Counted from the stretch's first letter, positions 27,526-37,280 are shown. The stretch: DNA of 64,000 bases from Hymenobacter sp. DG25A (GCF_001280305.1 NZ_CP012623.1:2418001-2482000); one strand, 5' to 3'. Numbers and translations: made by a program. The notes: generated by a model from the letters alone, not told the origin.

Positions 27526-28410
27526 TTACCTAATCCTTTTTCTTTCCCCACAAGTCCCAGGGAAAGGAATTAAGCAACGGGATATGATCAAATACAGGTG
27601 GGGCCTGCCCCCCATTTTCAGGGCTTCTTCAACGCTACTGGCATATTCAATATCTCCACGGCCAGTACCCTTCATATAGTCATTGTATTTAAACAAGTCT
27701 TGATTGGTAGTTACCCGCAGGTAACGCGCCGGAATACCGTAGGCCTCAGCAATAATCAACCCATGCAAGGAGCTTGAGATTACGAAATCCGCCTCCAAAA
27801 TTTTATGAATAATCTGATTCCAGCTACCCATCGATGAAATCAGGTTGGGCGTATTTTGTGCCTCAAACATCTCATATTCCGTGTGATGCGGCACTACCCC
27901 ATACGCCATCCGGCTGGTTGGTTTAAACTTGTGCGGAAATATATGAGGTAGCAGCAGTGCCGGATCACCGTACACTTCCGGTACCTGAATTCCGCGGTTT
28001 AGCAGGAATTTTCTGGTCAGCGGGCCGCGCACGGCGCGCACATCCAAGCGTTGAAAAGTATGGTCCTCGGATTTCATATTGCCGTGAACTCCCGAACCCC
28101 AGATTACCTCGTCGTTCTTGGCAACGTGCATAATAGAACCTATCGCGAACATCCGGTGGCTCTCAGGCGTTTCTTCTTCCAGAAAACATTCCCCATCAGC
28201 CAATATTTTAGATACAATAATTTTGGAGAGATGGTCACCAAAATTTTGTTCATAAGTCCATAAAGGCCGCCAATAATATAAATCGATGTGATTGAAGTTT
28301 AAATACGCACCTTGAGTATGAGGATATTCTATTACAGGAGCAAGCCCCATCATCCGTTTGGCCTTATTCAAAACGCGACGTTGAAAAGTTAGTTGGGGCG
28401 GGCCTTGCAT
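27526..28410 (-). CDS. Polysaccharide pyruvyl transferase family protein
   Basis: The 294-residue protein matches PF04230 (CsaB/WcaK), enzymes that add pyruvate ketals from phosphoenolpyruvate to sugars. It shows NFGDHLSKIIVSKIL near residue 50, AIGSIMHVAKNDEVIWGSGV near 85, DVRAVRGPLTRKFL near 120, YGDPALLLP near 145 and the C-terminal VISSSLHGLIIAEAYGIPA. The ATG at 28410 is preferred; a start at 28485 adds 25 residues not typical of the family. It follows the IS remnants and a good -7 promoter element at 28539, and may be the first gene of the downstream operon. Confidence 0.85.
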   Translation of the reverse strand: MQGPPQLTFQRRVLNKAKRMMGLAPVIEYPHTQGAYLNFNHIDLYYWRPLWTYEQNFGDHLSKIIVSKILADGECFLEEETPESHRMFAIGSIMHVAKNDEVIWGSGVHGNMKSEDHTFQRLDVRAVRGPLTRKFLLNRGIQVPEVYGDPALLLPHIFPHKFKPTSRMAYGVVPHHTEYEMFEAQNTPNLISSMGSWNQIIHKILEADFVISSSLHGLIIAEAYGIPARYLRVTTNQDLFKYNDYMKGTGRGDIEYASSVEEALKMGGRPHLYLIISRCLIPFPGTCGERKRIR

Positions 28411-28538
28411 ATGAGTTCGTTTTTTTTTCAGAAGTAAGATGAAAGCTTGGAAGTTGGTATGACAATATGTAACAACAGCGTGCAACGCTAAATTTTGTTA
28501 CTGGAGACAGAACAACTTGCCTTATGCATTTCGGGGAG

Positions 28539-28546
28539 CAAAGATA
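28539..28546 (-). promoter_or_regulatory. -7 promoter element upstream of the pyruvyl transferase gene
   Basis: The minus strand reads TATCTTTG, an exact TAnnTTTG, followed by GCTCCCC, about 130 bases before the ATG at 28410. No clear -33 TTG is found at the usual spacing. Confidence 0.45.
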
Positions 28547-28689
28547 CGAACATCTTTACTAAGGAGTAGTTGTACATTCCCCCATATTGTGAGCTACTAC
28601 TAAATCTTGTATAGATTTGAAGTGGAAAATATGGCGGCTTGAAGCTCGACGGTAGTGGCAGTCGTTACCTGATAGGATATTAAATTCTG

Positions 28690-28960
28690 TTATGAGTTGT
28701 GAGGCAGGAAGTCGTTGTACTCATGCAGCTACTGCTCGATTTTTCCCCGGTGCATCAGCCAACGAAAGAAACCAATGCATGTTCAGAAATTCATCCCGAA
28801 TGCTGCCATTGAACGATTTTATATAAGGGTTATCAGTCGGTTTACTTAGTCTCGAGAAATCCAGCGTGACTTGCTGCTCATAGACCCATTTATCCATGAA
28901 TTTGCAGATAAACTCACTCTCATTGTCGACCTTAATACGCTATGGCACTACGCAGAGAGA
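28690..28960 (-). pseudogene. IS3-family transposase (OrfB) fragment
   Basis: The minus strand encodes RIKVDNESEFICKFMDKWVY, LDFSRLSKPTDNPYIKSFNG, IRDEFLNMHWFLSLADA and then, after a frame change in an A-run and an in-frame TAG, LHEYNDFLPHNS. This is the C-terminal half of the rve/DDE integrase core of IS3 transposases. The catalytic glutamate expected in the NPYIxSFNG motif is lysine. With the frameshift, the stop and the lost N-terminal half, the element is inactive. Confidence 0.8.
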
Positions 28961-29058
28961 CTAGTGTTAATAAGTCATCACGGTCATACATGTTCACCTT
29001 TTAGCGCCTGCTCAACGTAAATGGTTAAGCACTGACAACTAGAATTATCGAATAATTA

Positions 29059-29348
29059 GGTAGTAAAGTTTAGCCGGACGATGGATGGACTTATTTTTCT
29101 TATGTTATGACAAACAAATCCAGCGTGGCGGCTCCTGACAAAGAGTGAAAATACGACGAGGTCTTCAAGGCCGAATTACACGACGGCAGCCTTTACGGCT
29201 TTGCCGAAACCAAACTCGAAATCAGACACCACAGTGCCTATTACTACACCTAACATCGCCACTCAGCCCTTGGTTACCGCTCACCCAACCACATTCCAAA
29301 CCCATTTTCAAACTATTTTCTAATTGTGTCAGGTTTAGCTAGATTACC
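29059..29348 (+). mobile_element. Internally deleted IS3-family element with terminal inverted repeats
   Basis: A frame from the ATG at 29107 starts like an IS3 OrfA (MTNKSSVAAPDKE, stop, KYDEVFKAE) and passes directly, in the same frame, into the C-terminus of an IS3 OrfB (ELHDGSLYGFAETKLEI, then HRHSALGYRSPNH). So about 1 kb of orfA/orfB has been removed, probably by recombination at the shared KAE-coding bases. The ends GGTAGTAAAGTTTAGCCGGAC (29059) and the reverse complement of 29327-29348 match at about 15 of 22 positions and look like decayed terminal inverted repeats. Two in-frame stops show it is dead. Confidence 0.7.
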
Positions 29349-29504
29349 TCATTATCCGTCAAATTATCTTGCATCATATGCTTACGCCGTACTTCTTTCC
29401 CACATTTTACCTGATTGCACGACCTGAATATCGTACAGAAAAAGACCATTATGCTCGCCTACATACAGCATAATGGTTTTCCTAATAGCAGTACAATCTA
29501 TTAA

Positions 29505-30500
29505 TCAAAAGCTACGCGGTGTTTTATATAACTCACCGGTCACTACACCGGATAGATTCTCTTGGAAATATTCCAGCGTCCGGCGCAGTCCCTCGGCACG
29601 GCCTACCTGCGGCTCCCAGCCAAGAATTTCCTTGGCCTTGCTGATATCCGGTCGACGTTTCATGGGGTCATTGGTTGGTAGCGGCAGATAATCATGCTTG
29701 AAGTCTACGCCAATTAGACGGGCAATTTCTTGGCCGAATTCCTTAATGGTGATTTCGTCGGGGTTACCGATGTTTACCGGCAGAGCGTAGTCGCTGAGCA
29801 GCAGTCGGTAGATGCCTTCAATAAGGTCGTCTACGTAGCAGAACGAACGGGTCTGTGAGCCGTCGCCGAATACGGTAAGGTTTTCACCGCGCAAGGCCTG
29901 ACTCAGAAAGGCTGGCAATACGCGGCCGTCGTTGAGGCGCATCCGGGGTCCATAGGTGTTAAAGATACGGACAATGCGGGTTTCCAGACCATGGTGGTTG
30001 TGGTAGGCCATCGTAATGGCTTCTTGGAAGCGCTTGGCTTCATCATAGCAGCCGCGTGGGCCTACAGGGTTTACGTTGCCGAAGTATTCCTCAACCTGCG
30101 GGTGAATTTCCGGGTCACCATACACTTCCGAGGTACTTGCAATCAGCATGCGGGCGCCTTTCACGCGGGCCAGGCCCAGCAGGTTGTGCGTACCCAGCGA
30201 GCCTACTTTCAGTGTCTGAATTGGAATTTTCAGATAGTCGATAGGCGAGGCAGGCGAGGCGAAATGCAGAATATAGTCCAACTTGCCGGGCACGAAGACA
30301 AACTTCGATACATCAGCATGGTGAAACTCAAAGTTCTCCTTGCCGAACAGGTGCTCAATATTAGCCAGGTCCCCGGTGATGAGGTTATCCATGGCAATAA
30401 CGTGGTAGCCCTCAGCCATGAACCGGTCGCAGAGGTGCGAACCCAGGAAGCCAGCACCACCGGTAATAAGAATGCGTTTTTGATCGGGATTAGTAGCCAT
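29505..30500 (-). CDS. UDP-glucuronate decarboxylase (UDP-xylose synthase)
   Basis: The 331-residue short-chain dehydrogenase makes UDP-xylose from UDP-glucuronate. The NAD-binding [14 protein letters not shown] lies at residue 14. The substrate-binding and catalytic segments are STSEVYGDP with the YDEAKRFQE (YxxxK) pair near residue 150, and the C-terminal region has [15 protein letters not shown]. The resemblance is closest to UXS-type enzymes. The gene for UDP-glucose dehydrogenase, which makes its substrate, is 58 bp upstream on the same strand, so together they convert UDP-glucose to UDP-xylose. Confidence 0.9.
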   Translation of the reverse strand: MATNPDQKRILITGGAGFLGSHLCDRFMAEGYHVIAMDNLITGDLANIEHLFGKENFEFHHADVSKFVFVPGKLDYILHFASPASPIDYLKIPIQTLKVGSLGTHNLLGLARVKGARMLIASTSEVYGDPEIHPQVEEYFGNVNPVGPRGCYDEAKRFQEAITMAYHNHHGLETRIVRIFNTYGPRMRLNDGRVLPAFLSQALRGENLTVFGDGSQTRSFCYVDDLIEGIYRLLLSDYALPVNIGNPDEITIKEFGQEIARLIGVDFKHDYLPLPTNDPMKRRPDISKAKEILGWEPQVGRAEGLRRTLEYFQENLSGVVTGELYKTPRSF

Positions 30501-30558
30501 TTTTTAGCGTTTAGCCAGCGGCGAGCTTTAAGATTGAAACGAGGAGCAGCAAATAACG

Positions 30559-31899
30559 CTAAGCAGCAGGCTCTTTGTGGGTAGTACGAATACCGATGCA
30601 GTGATAGGCAAAGCCAGCCTTTTCCATTTCCTGAGGCTCATAAATATTACGGCCATCAAAAACTACTTTTTCCTTCAACAGACGCCCTATTACCTCAAAA
30701 TTGGGCGAGCGGAACTCCGGCCATTCGGTAACAATCAGTAAGGCATCGGCATCAATCACAGCCTCGAACTGATCATTGGCATAGGTAATGGATTCACCCA
30801 GCGTATGCTTGGCTTCTTCCATTGCCACCGGGTCATAGGCTGAGACTTCGCAGCCATGGGCCAACAGTTTGTCGATGATTACCAGCGAGGGCGCCTCTCT
30901 CATGTCATCCGTTTTAGGCTTGAACGACAAACCCCAGATAGCCATTTTCTTGCCTTTCAGGTCGCCGTCGAAGTGCTTTACTACTTTATCGAACAGCACT
31001 TCTTTCTGGGCTTCGTTCACGCTTTCTACAGCTTTCAGCACCTGCATCTCATAGCCATTCTCGGAGGCCGTTTTGATGAGGGCCTTCACATCTTTCGGAA
31101 AGCAGGACCCACCGTAGCCAATGCCGGGGTAGATAAACTTGGTGCCAATCCGGGCATCGGAGCCAATGCCTTTGCGCACCATATTGACATCGGCACCCAT
31201 GATTTCGCACAGGTTAGCAATATCGTTCATAAACGATATTTTAGTCGCTAACATGGAGTTAGCGGCGTATTTCGTCATCTCAGCCGAAGGAATGTCCATG
31301 AAGATGATAGGATGACCATTGAGCAGGAAAGGCTTATAGAGCTTGCTCATTACCTCTTCCGCACGCTCTGATGACACGCCTACCACAATGCGGTCTGGCT
31401 TCAGGAAGTCATCAATAGCAGCACCCTCTTTCAGGAACTCCGGGTTAGAAGCCACATCAAAGTCGATATCAACGCCGCGTTTTTCCAACGCCTGCGCAAT
31501 TTCTTTGCGCACTTTGGCTGCGGTGCCTACCGGAACGGTGCTCTTGGTTACAATAACACTATAGCTATTCATATTCTCGCCAATGCTACGGGCAACGGCC
31601 AGAACATATTTTAAATCGGCCGAGCCATCCTCACCGGGAGGAGTACCTACCGCAATAAACGCTACGTCGCAATCTTTAATAGCTTCGCCCAGGTTAGTGG
31701 AGAAATGTAAACGGTCGGCGGCTACATTGCGCGACACCATCTCCTCCAGCCCCGGCTCATAGATAGGCAGGATGCCTTTGTGCAGGTTGTCAATCTTTTT
31801 CTGATCAATGTCGATGCATGTCACATCAATGCCAACCTCAGCAAAGCACGTTCCTGTTACAAGGCCTACATAGCCGGTACCTACTACTGCTACTTTCAT
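30559..31899 (-). CDS. ugd: UDP-glucose 6-dehydrogenase
   Basis: The 446-residue enzyme oxidises UDP-glucose to UDP-glucuronate with two NAD+. It has the N-terminal Rossmann motif GTGYVGLVTGTCFAEVG, the middle domain with KSTVPVGTAAKVR, and the catalytic cysteine in YGGSCFPKDVKAL near residue 265. The C-terminal UDP-binding domain includes AIWGLSFKPKTDDMREAPS. The length is usual for the family. It lies directly upstream of the UDP-xylose synthase gene, which consumes its product. Confidence 0.95.
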   Translation of the reverse strand: MKVAVVGTGYVGLVTGTCFAEVGIDVTCIDIDQKKIDNLHKGILPIYEPGLEEMVSRNVAADRLHFSTNLGEAIKDCDVAFIAVGTPPGEDGSADLKYVLAVARSIGENMNSYSVIVTKSTVPVGTAAKVRKEIAQALEKRGVDIDFDVASNPEFLKEGAAIDDFLKPDRIVVGVSSERAEEVMSKLYKPFLLNGHPIIFMDIPSAEMTKYAANSMLATKISFMNDIANLCEIMGADVNMVRKGIGSDARIGTKFIYPGIGYGGSCFPKDVKALIKTASENGYEMQVLKAVESVNEAQKEVLFDKVVKHFDGDLKGKKMAIWGLSFKPKTDDMREAPSLVIIDKLLAHGCEVSAYDPVAMEEAKHTLGESITYANDQFEAVIDADALLIVTEWPEFRSPNFEVIGRLLKEKVVFDGRNIYEPQEMEKAGFAYHCIGIRTTHKEPAA

Positions 31900-31957
31900 A
31901 TTACTTGCTTGCGTTATTGCGTCTGTTTTCGAATGATCAGGAGCTAAAAGCAGGGCA

Positions 31958-33862
31958 TTACATCATCCACTTCTTCCACCAGTGCTGAAATACAATCAGC
32001 GCCCAGATGCGGGCATGTACGTCGCCGGGGTTGCGGGAGAAGAGCTGCGCTTTGAGTCCGCGAATGGCATCTACATCAAATACCCCCTGTGACTCGATAA
32101 AGGCATCCGAAAGCAGGTCGTCTTCGATGAGGGGACGGAGCTCGTTGCGGAACCATTTTAGCAAAGGTACTTCAAATCCTTGTTTCGGACGCTTATACAG
32201 TTCCTCGGGTAGCATGGGGCGGAAGGCATCCTGCACGATTTTCTTCTTCATCTTCGCGTCGATTTTGCTTTCAACGGGTAAAGAGAAGGCAAAATTGACC
32301 ACGTTATAATCGAGGAATGGGCTGCGAACTTCCAGCGAATTAGCCATGCTCATGAGGTCCACCTTGGTATTCATGTCATAGGGCAGCACCAGGTTCATGT
32401 CTGTCAGGAGTACTTCGTTTAGGTCACCCTCGGGGCGTAGATTCTGGAGGATGTCCTTGCGGCGCTTTTCCACCAGCTTTTTACCCACTTTGCGTTTTGA
32501 AGCCGCGCTGAGCAGGCTGCGGGCATCCTGCTCCGAAGCCAGCGAAGCCCAATCCCAGTAACGGTCTTTGGGGCCGCTGCTCATGCCGCGGGAGAAGCGC
32601 TGAAACTGGCGTATTTTATTTCCAATGAAGGAGTTGCGCGACTTCGGCAGCACTTCCCACAGAATGCCCAAGCCAGCTACGGCCTCCGCTTTGGGGCCGC
32701 CGCGGCGCACCTGCCACTCGGCCATATGCTTGTTATAGCCGGCAAACAGCTCATCGGCGCCGTCGCCGGAAAGGGCTACGGTTACTTTTTCGCGGGTTTG
32801 CTTGCTGAGGATATACACCGCCAGAGCCGAGGAATCGGCGAAGGGCTCGTCGATGTAATTGAGCACATCAAAGATGTGGTCGTAGAGGTCCTGGTTGGTG
32901 AGGGAGAAGACCGTGTGGTTGGTCTTGTGCATTTTGGCAACTAGGTTGGCGTACTTCGTTTCGTCGAAGAAAGGCTCATCCTTGAAACCAATGCTGAAAG
33001 TATTGAGGTGCGGGGTGTGGCGGGCCGCCAGTGCCGTAACCACCGACGAATCAATGCCGCCGCTCAGGAATGATCCCAGCGGTACATCAGCCACCAAGCG
33101 GCGCGCCACCGACTCATCCATCAGGTCTACCAGCTTTTGCTGCTGCTGATCGTAGGTGAGCTTGTTTTTGGCTACCTTCTTAGGATCGTAAGGAATACGA
33201 TACCAGGCCTTGCGCACTACCTTCTCGCCCTTTACATAAAGGTAATGGCCGGGCAGAAGTTTTTTAACTCCTTTAAAAATGGTGGCTGGCCCCGGAATAT
33301 AGTTGAGCTGCAGGTAATGACTGAGCGCGGCGTAGTCCAGCTTGCGCGGTACGCCCAGGGCCATCAGGGCCTTCATTTCTGAGCCGAAGAGCATCTTGTC
33401 CTCGTCGCGGTATACCAGCAGGGGCTTCACCCCCATCCGGTCGCGGGCAATGAACAGGGAATCTTCTTCCTTATCGTAGATAGCCAGCGAGAAAAAGCCG
33501 TTCAGCTTTTTCAGGAAGCCCCGGCCTTCGGTGATATACAGCTGCAGAATAACTTCCGTATCCGTCTGTGAATGAAAGGTGTAACCTTTCTTCACCAGCT
33601 TCTGCCGCAGCTCCCGGAAGTTAAAAATCTCGCCGTTGAAGATGATGGTGTAACGGCCGGCCGCATCGGTCATCGGCTGGTTTCCATCACACGACAAGTC
33701 CAGGATACTCAGGCGCCGGTGGCCCAATCCTACCCTATCGTATACATAATGTCCCTGCGAATCAGGCCCGCGGCTGCTGATAGCGTCAGTAGAAGCATGA
33801 AGCGAAGCCAGCGAGTTGCGGCCTGCTTCAGTAAAAGCGAATACTCCAGTGATTCCACACAT
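31958..33862 (-). CDS. asnB: Asparagine synthase (glutamine-hydrolysing)
   Basis: From the ATG at 33862 the 634-residue protein begins MCGITGVFAF, so the cysteine is residue 2, as needed for the Ntn glutaminase after Met removal. The glutaminase domain (1-220) is followed by the synthetase domain with the PP-loop SFLSGGIDSSVV near 260 and LSGDGADELFAGYNKH near 370. A frame from 34006 adds 48 residues but would hide the cysteine. A -7 element only 11 bases upstream supports the short start. Paralogues of this type often occur in glycan loci and may amidate sugar acids, so the true acceptor could be other than aspartate. Confidence 0.92.
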   Translation of the reverse strand: MCGITGVFAFTEAGRNSLASLHASTDAISSRGPDSQGHYVYDRVGLGHRRLSILDLSCDGNQPMTDAAGRYTIIFNGEIFNFRELRQKLVKKGYTFHSQTDTEVILQLYITEGRGFLKKLNGFFSLAIYDKEEDSLFIARDRMGVKPLLVYRDEDKMLFGSEMKALMALGVPRKLDYAALSHYLQLNYIPGPATIFKGVKKLLPGHYLYVKGEKVVRKAWYRIPYDPKKVAKNKLTYDQQQQKLVDLMDESVARRLVADVPLGSFLSGGIDSSVVTALAARHTPHLNTFSIGFKDEPFFDETKYANLVAKMHKTNHTVFSLTNQDLYDHIFDVLNYIDEPFADSSALAVYILSKQTREKVTVALSGDGADELFAGYNKHMAEWQVRRGGPKAEAVAGLGILWEVLPKSRNSFIGNKIRQFQRFSRGMSSGPKDRYWDWASLASEQDARSLLSAASKRKVGKKLVEKRRKDILQNLRPEGDLNEVLLTDMNLVLPYDMNTKVDLMSMANSLEVRSPFLDYNVVNFAFSLPVESKIDAKMKKKIVQDAFRPMLPEELYKRPKQGFEVPLLKWFRNELRPLIEDDLLSDAFIESQGVFDVDAIRGLKAQLFSRNPGDVHARIWALIVFQHWWKKWMM

Positions 33863-33872
33863 AATTAGCGGG

Positions 33873-33880
33873 CAAAAGTA
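33873..33880 (-). promoter_or_regulatory. -7 promoter element of asnB
   Basis: The minus strand reads TACTTTTG, an exact TAnnTTTG, with a TTG 15 bases upstream. The end of the element is 10 bases from the ATG at 33862, so the transcript would have almost no leader. This confirms the short asnB start. Confidence 0.6.
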
Positions 33881-33988
33881 CGAAGTATCGGGTAGCAAGT
33901 TTTGAAAAAGTGCATCCGGCCCTCGCAACCTAACCCGCTGACCCAGAGTAAAGCATTCTATAATCCTCTTCTTTAGCCTTTCCTTCCT

Positions 33989-34498
33989 ATGAATCTGCAG
34001 CAACAAATGGATTTACAACAGCAATTTGAAGCCGCCGTGACGCGCGTAGATGGCTTACCCCAGGAACAGGCCGGCCCCCACATGACCGAGCTTTACGGCT
34101 TATACAAACAAGCCACGCAGGGCGACCATGATACCCAGCCGGATACCGTAAATATTGACCAGCATGACAACCCCGATGGGCCCGAATGCATGTCGCAGGC
34201 GCAGTGGGACTCCTGGAGCAAATACAAAGGCATGAGCGAGGAGGCAGCCAAGCGGCAGTACATCCGACGGGTAGAAGAAATTGCCGGACCCCTGGACCAA
34301 GAGGCCGTTCTGCTCACGGGTAGCGGCCAGCCTGCTACTTCCGACCAGGTAAACGACCAGACGTCTCAGGAACTCCCCTCCCCCGGGACAGAAAAAGCCC
34401 AGCGGGAAGGCCCGGGTATCTCGGCCGGCGGCCTACGCGGTAATCTGAACGCCGGAGCGCCATACGGTGGCGAGGACGAACTGAAAACGCAGCAATAA
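33989..34498 (+). CDS. Acyl-CoA-binding protein (ACBP) homologue with C-terminal tail
   Basis: The 169-residue protein matches the ACBP family in its first 100 residues. Helix 1 is FEAAVTRVDGL, then MTELYGLYKQATQGDHDTQ (the ACBP signature LYxLYKQAtxGD), then MSQAQWDSWSKYKGMSEEAA with RQYIRRVEEIAGPL. It lacks a signal peptide, so a cytoplasmic pool-former for long-chain acyl-CoA is expected. Compared with standard ACBP, the loop between helices 2 and 3 is longer and acidic, and residues 105-169 form a Pro/Gly/Gln-rich disordered tail. It is divergent to asnB and has a strong terminator. Confidence 0.8.
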   Translation: MNLQQQMDLQQQFEAAVTRVDGLPQEQAGPHMTELYGLYKQATQGDHDTQPDTVNIDQHDNPDGPECMSQAQWDSWSKYKGMSEEAAKRQYIRRVEEIAGPLDQEAVLLTGSGQPATSDQVNDQTSQELPSPGTEKAQREGPGISAGGLRGNLNAGAPYGGEDELKTQQ

Positions 34499-34543
34499 CG
34501 AATGGGGGCTCCCCGGCCGCGCAATGGCATGGGAAGCACCCGG

Positions 34544-34598
34544 AAAAGAAGCCCGGTCTTTTCCTTTCTTAATGAAGGGAAAAGACCGGGCTTCTTTT
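34544..34598 (+). terminator. Strong bidirectional hairpin terminator
   Basis: AAAAGAAGCCCGGTCTTTTC and a complementary right arm (34575-34598) form a stem of about 23 bp with one bulge and U-runs on both strands. It lies between the converging ACBP gene and the cupin gene. Confidence 0.9.
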
Positions 34599-34638
34599 TA
34601 GCTGGGTTAGCGCCGGCTGTTTTTCAATTACGTTGCGC

Positions 34639-35046
34639 TTACTTCTTACCCCAGACTTCCCGGAACAGCTCATAGCTGCGGATATAATCGGCCTCATTAT
34701 AAAGCTCGGAAGCAAACGTAAGCTGGATGGCCGTTTCGGAGTACTGCATGGTGTGCCAGCTGTTGGGCGGGATGTAGACGCCCTGGTGCGGACTGTCGAG
34801 GCGAAAGCTCAGCAGTTCTCCATCGGGCCGCTCAATGACTACAATGATGCGTCCGGACAGCGCCACCAGTACCTGCTCTGTTTTGTAATGCGCGTGCCGG
34901 CCCCGCACAATGGTTTCCGGGGTATAATACGTCCAGAAGGTGCGTTTGGGCACGAAGGGCAGTGTGCGGCCTTCTTCGGCCACGGAAATAAAGCCAATAT
35001 CGGGTTCCCCCAGCTTCGAAAAATCGATGAGGTGGGGAGCTAGCAT
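34639..35046 (-). CDS. FdtA/QdtA-like sugar 3,4-ketoisomerase (cupin)
   Basis: The 135-residue protein matches the WxcM-like/FdtA family (PF05523), which isomerises dTDP-4-keto-6-deoxyglucose to the 3-keto form before transamination. Matching positions include FVPKRTFWTYYTPETIVRGR with the following HAH (catalytic histidine), LVALSGRIIVVIERPDGE, GVYIPPNSWHTMQY and FASELYNEADYIRSYELF at the end. It is not adjacent to other sugar genes; the glycan locus ends about 0.6 kb away across the ACBP gene. If it is catalytic, its product would be the substrate of a QdtB-like DegT aminotransferase such as the one near 24 kb. Confidence 0.85.
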   Translation of the reverse strand: MLAPHLIDFSKLGEPDIGFISVAEEGRTLPFVPKRTFWTYYTPETIVRGRHAHYKTEQVLVALSGRIIVVIERPDGELLSFRLDSPHQGVYIPPNSWHTMQYSETAIQLTFASELYNEADYIRSYELFREVWGKK

Positions 35047-35078
35047 GCAGAAGGCAGGGAAGAAAGCAACACGGGTGG

Positions 35079-36491
<1,413 letters not shown>

Positions 36492-36515
36492 TTTCTGCTT
36501 GATGAGGAACTCGCT

Positions 36516-36523
36516 TATCTTTG
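36516..36523 (+). promoter_or_regulatory. -7 promoter element before the C40 peptidase gene
   Basis: TATCTTTG is an exact TAnnTTTG followed by CCCC; a TTG lies 14 bases upstream (short spacing). The ATG at 36532 is 9 bases on, so the transcript would be nearly leaderless. Confidence 0.5.
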
Positions 36524-36531
36524 CCCCGATG

Positions 36532-37191
36532 TGGCATTACTCTGCTAAGGTACAGGTTTCGACGTTCAGGGTTCATTGGTTTTACTATACAGCACTGGCT
36601 CTGGTGTTGTTTCTGACGGGCTGCAACAGCACCCGGAAAGTAAATTACCGCAACGGCCACTATGTATCAGCCCGCGAGATGGCCCGCATCAAGGCCGAGG
36701 AGCGCCGTCGGGGCGGCGCCCGCAAGAGTAAGACGGTGCGCAATACGCCGGCCGGCCGCACCAAAGTAGTAGCCAAGCGCAAAGGCAATTCAGCACCCTC
36801 CAGCCGGGAAATCAATACGGTTATCGAAACGGCCCGCTCCTACCAGGGCACGCCTTATAAGTATGGCGGCACCACCCGCATGGGTATGGACTGCTCCGGC
36901 CTGCTCCTGGCCTCTTTTAGCGCAATTCAGGTTCCTATTCCCCGCTCCTCCAATGAGCAGGCCCTATGGGGCACTCCCATTCGCCCGCAGGAGTTACGGG
37001 CCGGCGACCTGATCTTTTTTGGGGCCTCGCCTGGCAGCGGCGCCATTACCCATGTAGGCCTAGTAACCGACGTCTCTCCGGAAGGAGTGCAATTTATCCA
37101 CTCCTCAACCTCACTAGGTGTAGTGGAAAACAGCTTAGAATCGGACTATTATCTGAGTCGTTTTATTAAAGCGGTACGCCCAAAAATCTAA
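36532..37191 (+). CDS. C40 (NlpC/P60) peptidase lipoprotein
   Basis: The 219-residue product is a probable lipoprotein: the hydrophobic ALALVLFLTGC with lipobox LTGC ends near residue 31. A basic linker rich in R/K follows. The NlpC/P60 domain (about 95-219) has the catalytic cysteine in GMDCSGLLL, the histidine in THVGLVTD and the third polar residue in FIHSST. Such enzymes cleave peptidoglycan stem peptides (D-Glu-DAP bonds) during wall remodelling. I chose the ATG at 36532; a TTG at 36499 is the only upstream alternative and precedes the -7 element. Confidence 0.85.
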   Translation, partial: WHYSAKVQVSTFRVHWFYYTALALVLFLTGCNSTRKVNYRNGHYVSAREMARIKAEERRRGGARKSKTVRNTPAGRTKVVAKRKGNSAPSSREINTVIETARSYQGTPYKYGGTTRMGMDCSGLLLASFSAIQVPIPRSSNEQALWGTPIRPQELRAGDLIFFGASPGSGAITHVGLVTDVSPEGVQFIHSSTSLGVVENSLESDYYLSRFIKAVRPKI

Positions 37192-37280
37192 TACTTCAGT
37201 GTACATTTGCGCCGCAATAGCTGTTTTATCCAACTCTCATTGATAATGATTTTGTAATCTATGAGACCAAGTGATTTCAG

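Larger units (their letters stand above)
28411..29504. other. Gene-poor region with two degraded IS3-family remnants
   Basis: No intact gene is visible in this stretch of about 1.1 kb. It holds the pyruvyl-transferase promoter region, an orfB fragment on the minus strand (28690-28960) and an internally deleted IS3 element on the plus strand (29059-29348). The last 150 bases before the UDP-glucuronate decarboxylase stop contain nothing I can identify. The region splits the glycan locus into a GC-rich sugar-nucleotide part and an A+T-rich assembly part. Confidence 0.7.

Noticed and set aside
28411..29504. An active insertion sequence or CRISPR-like array
   Set aside because: Both transposase fragments contain stops and lost catalytic residues, and no regularly spaced direct repeats were seen here or elsewhere in the window.
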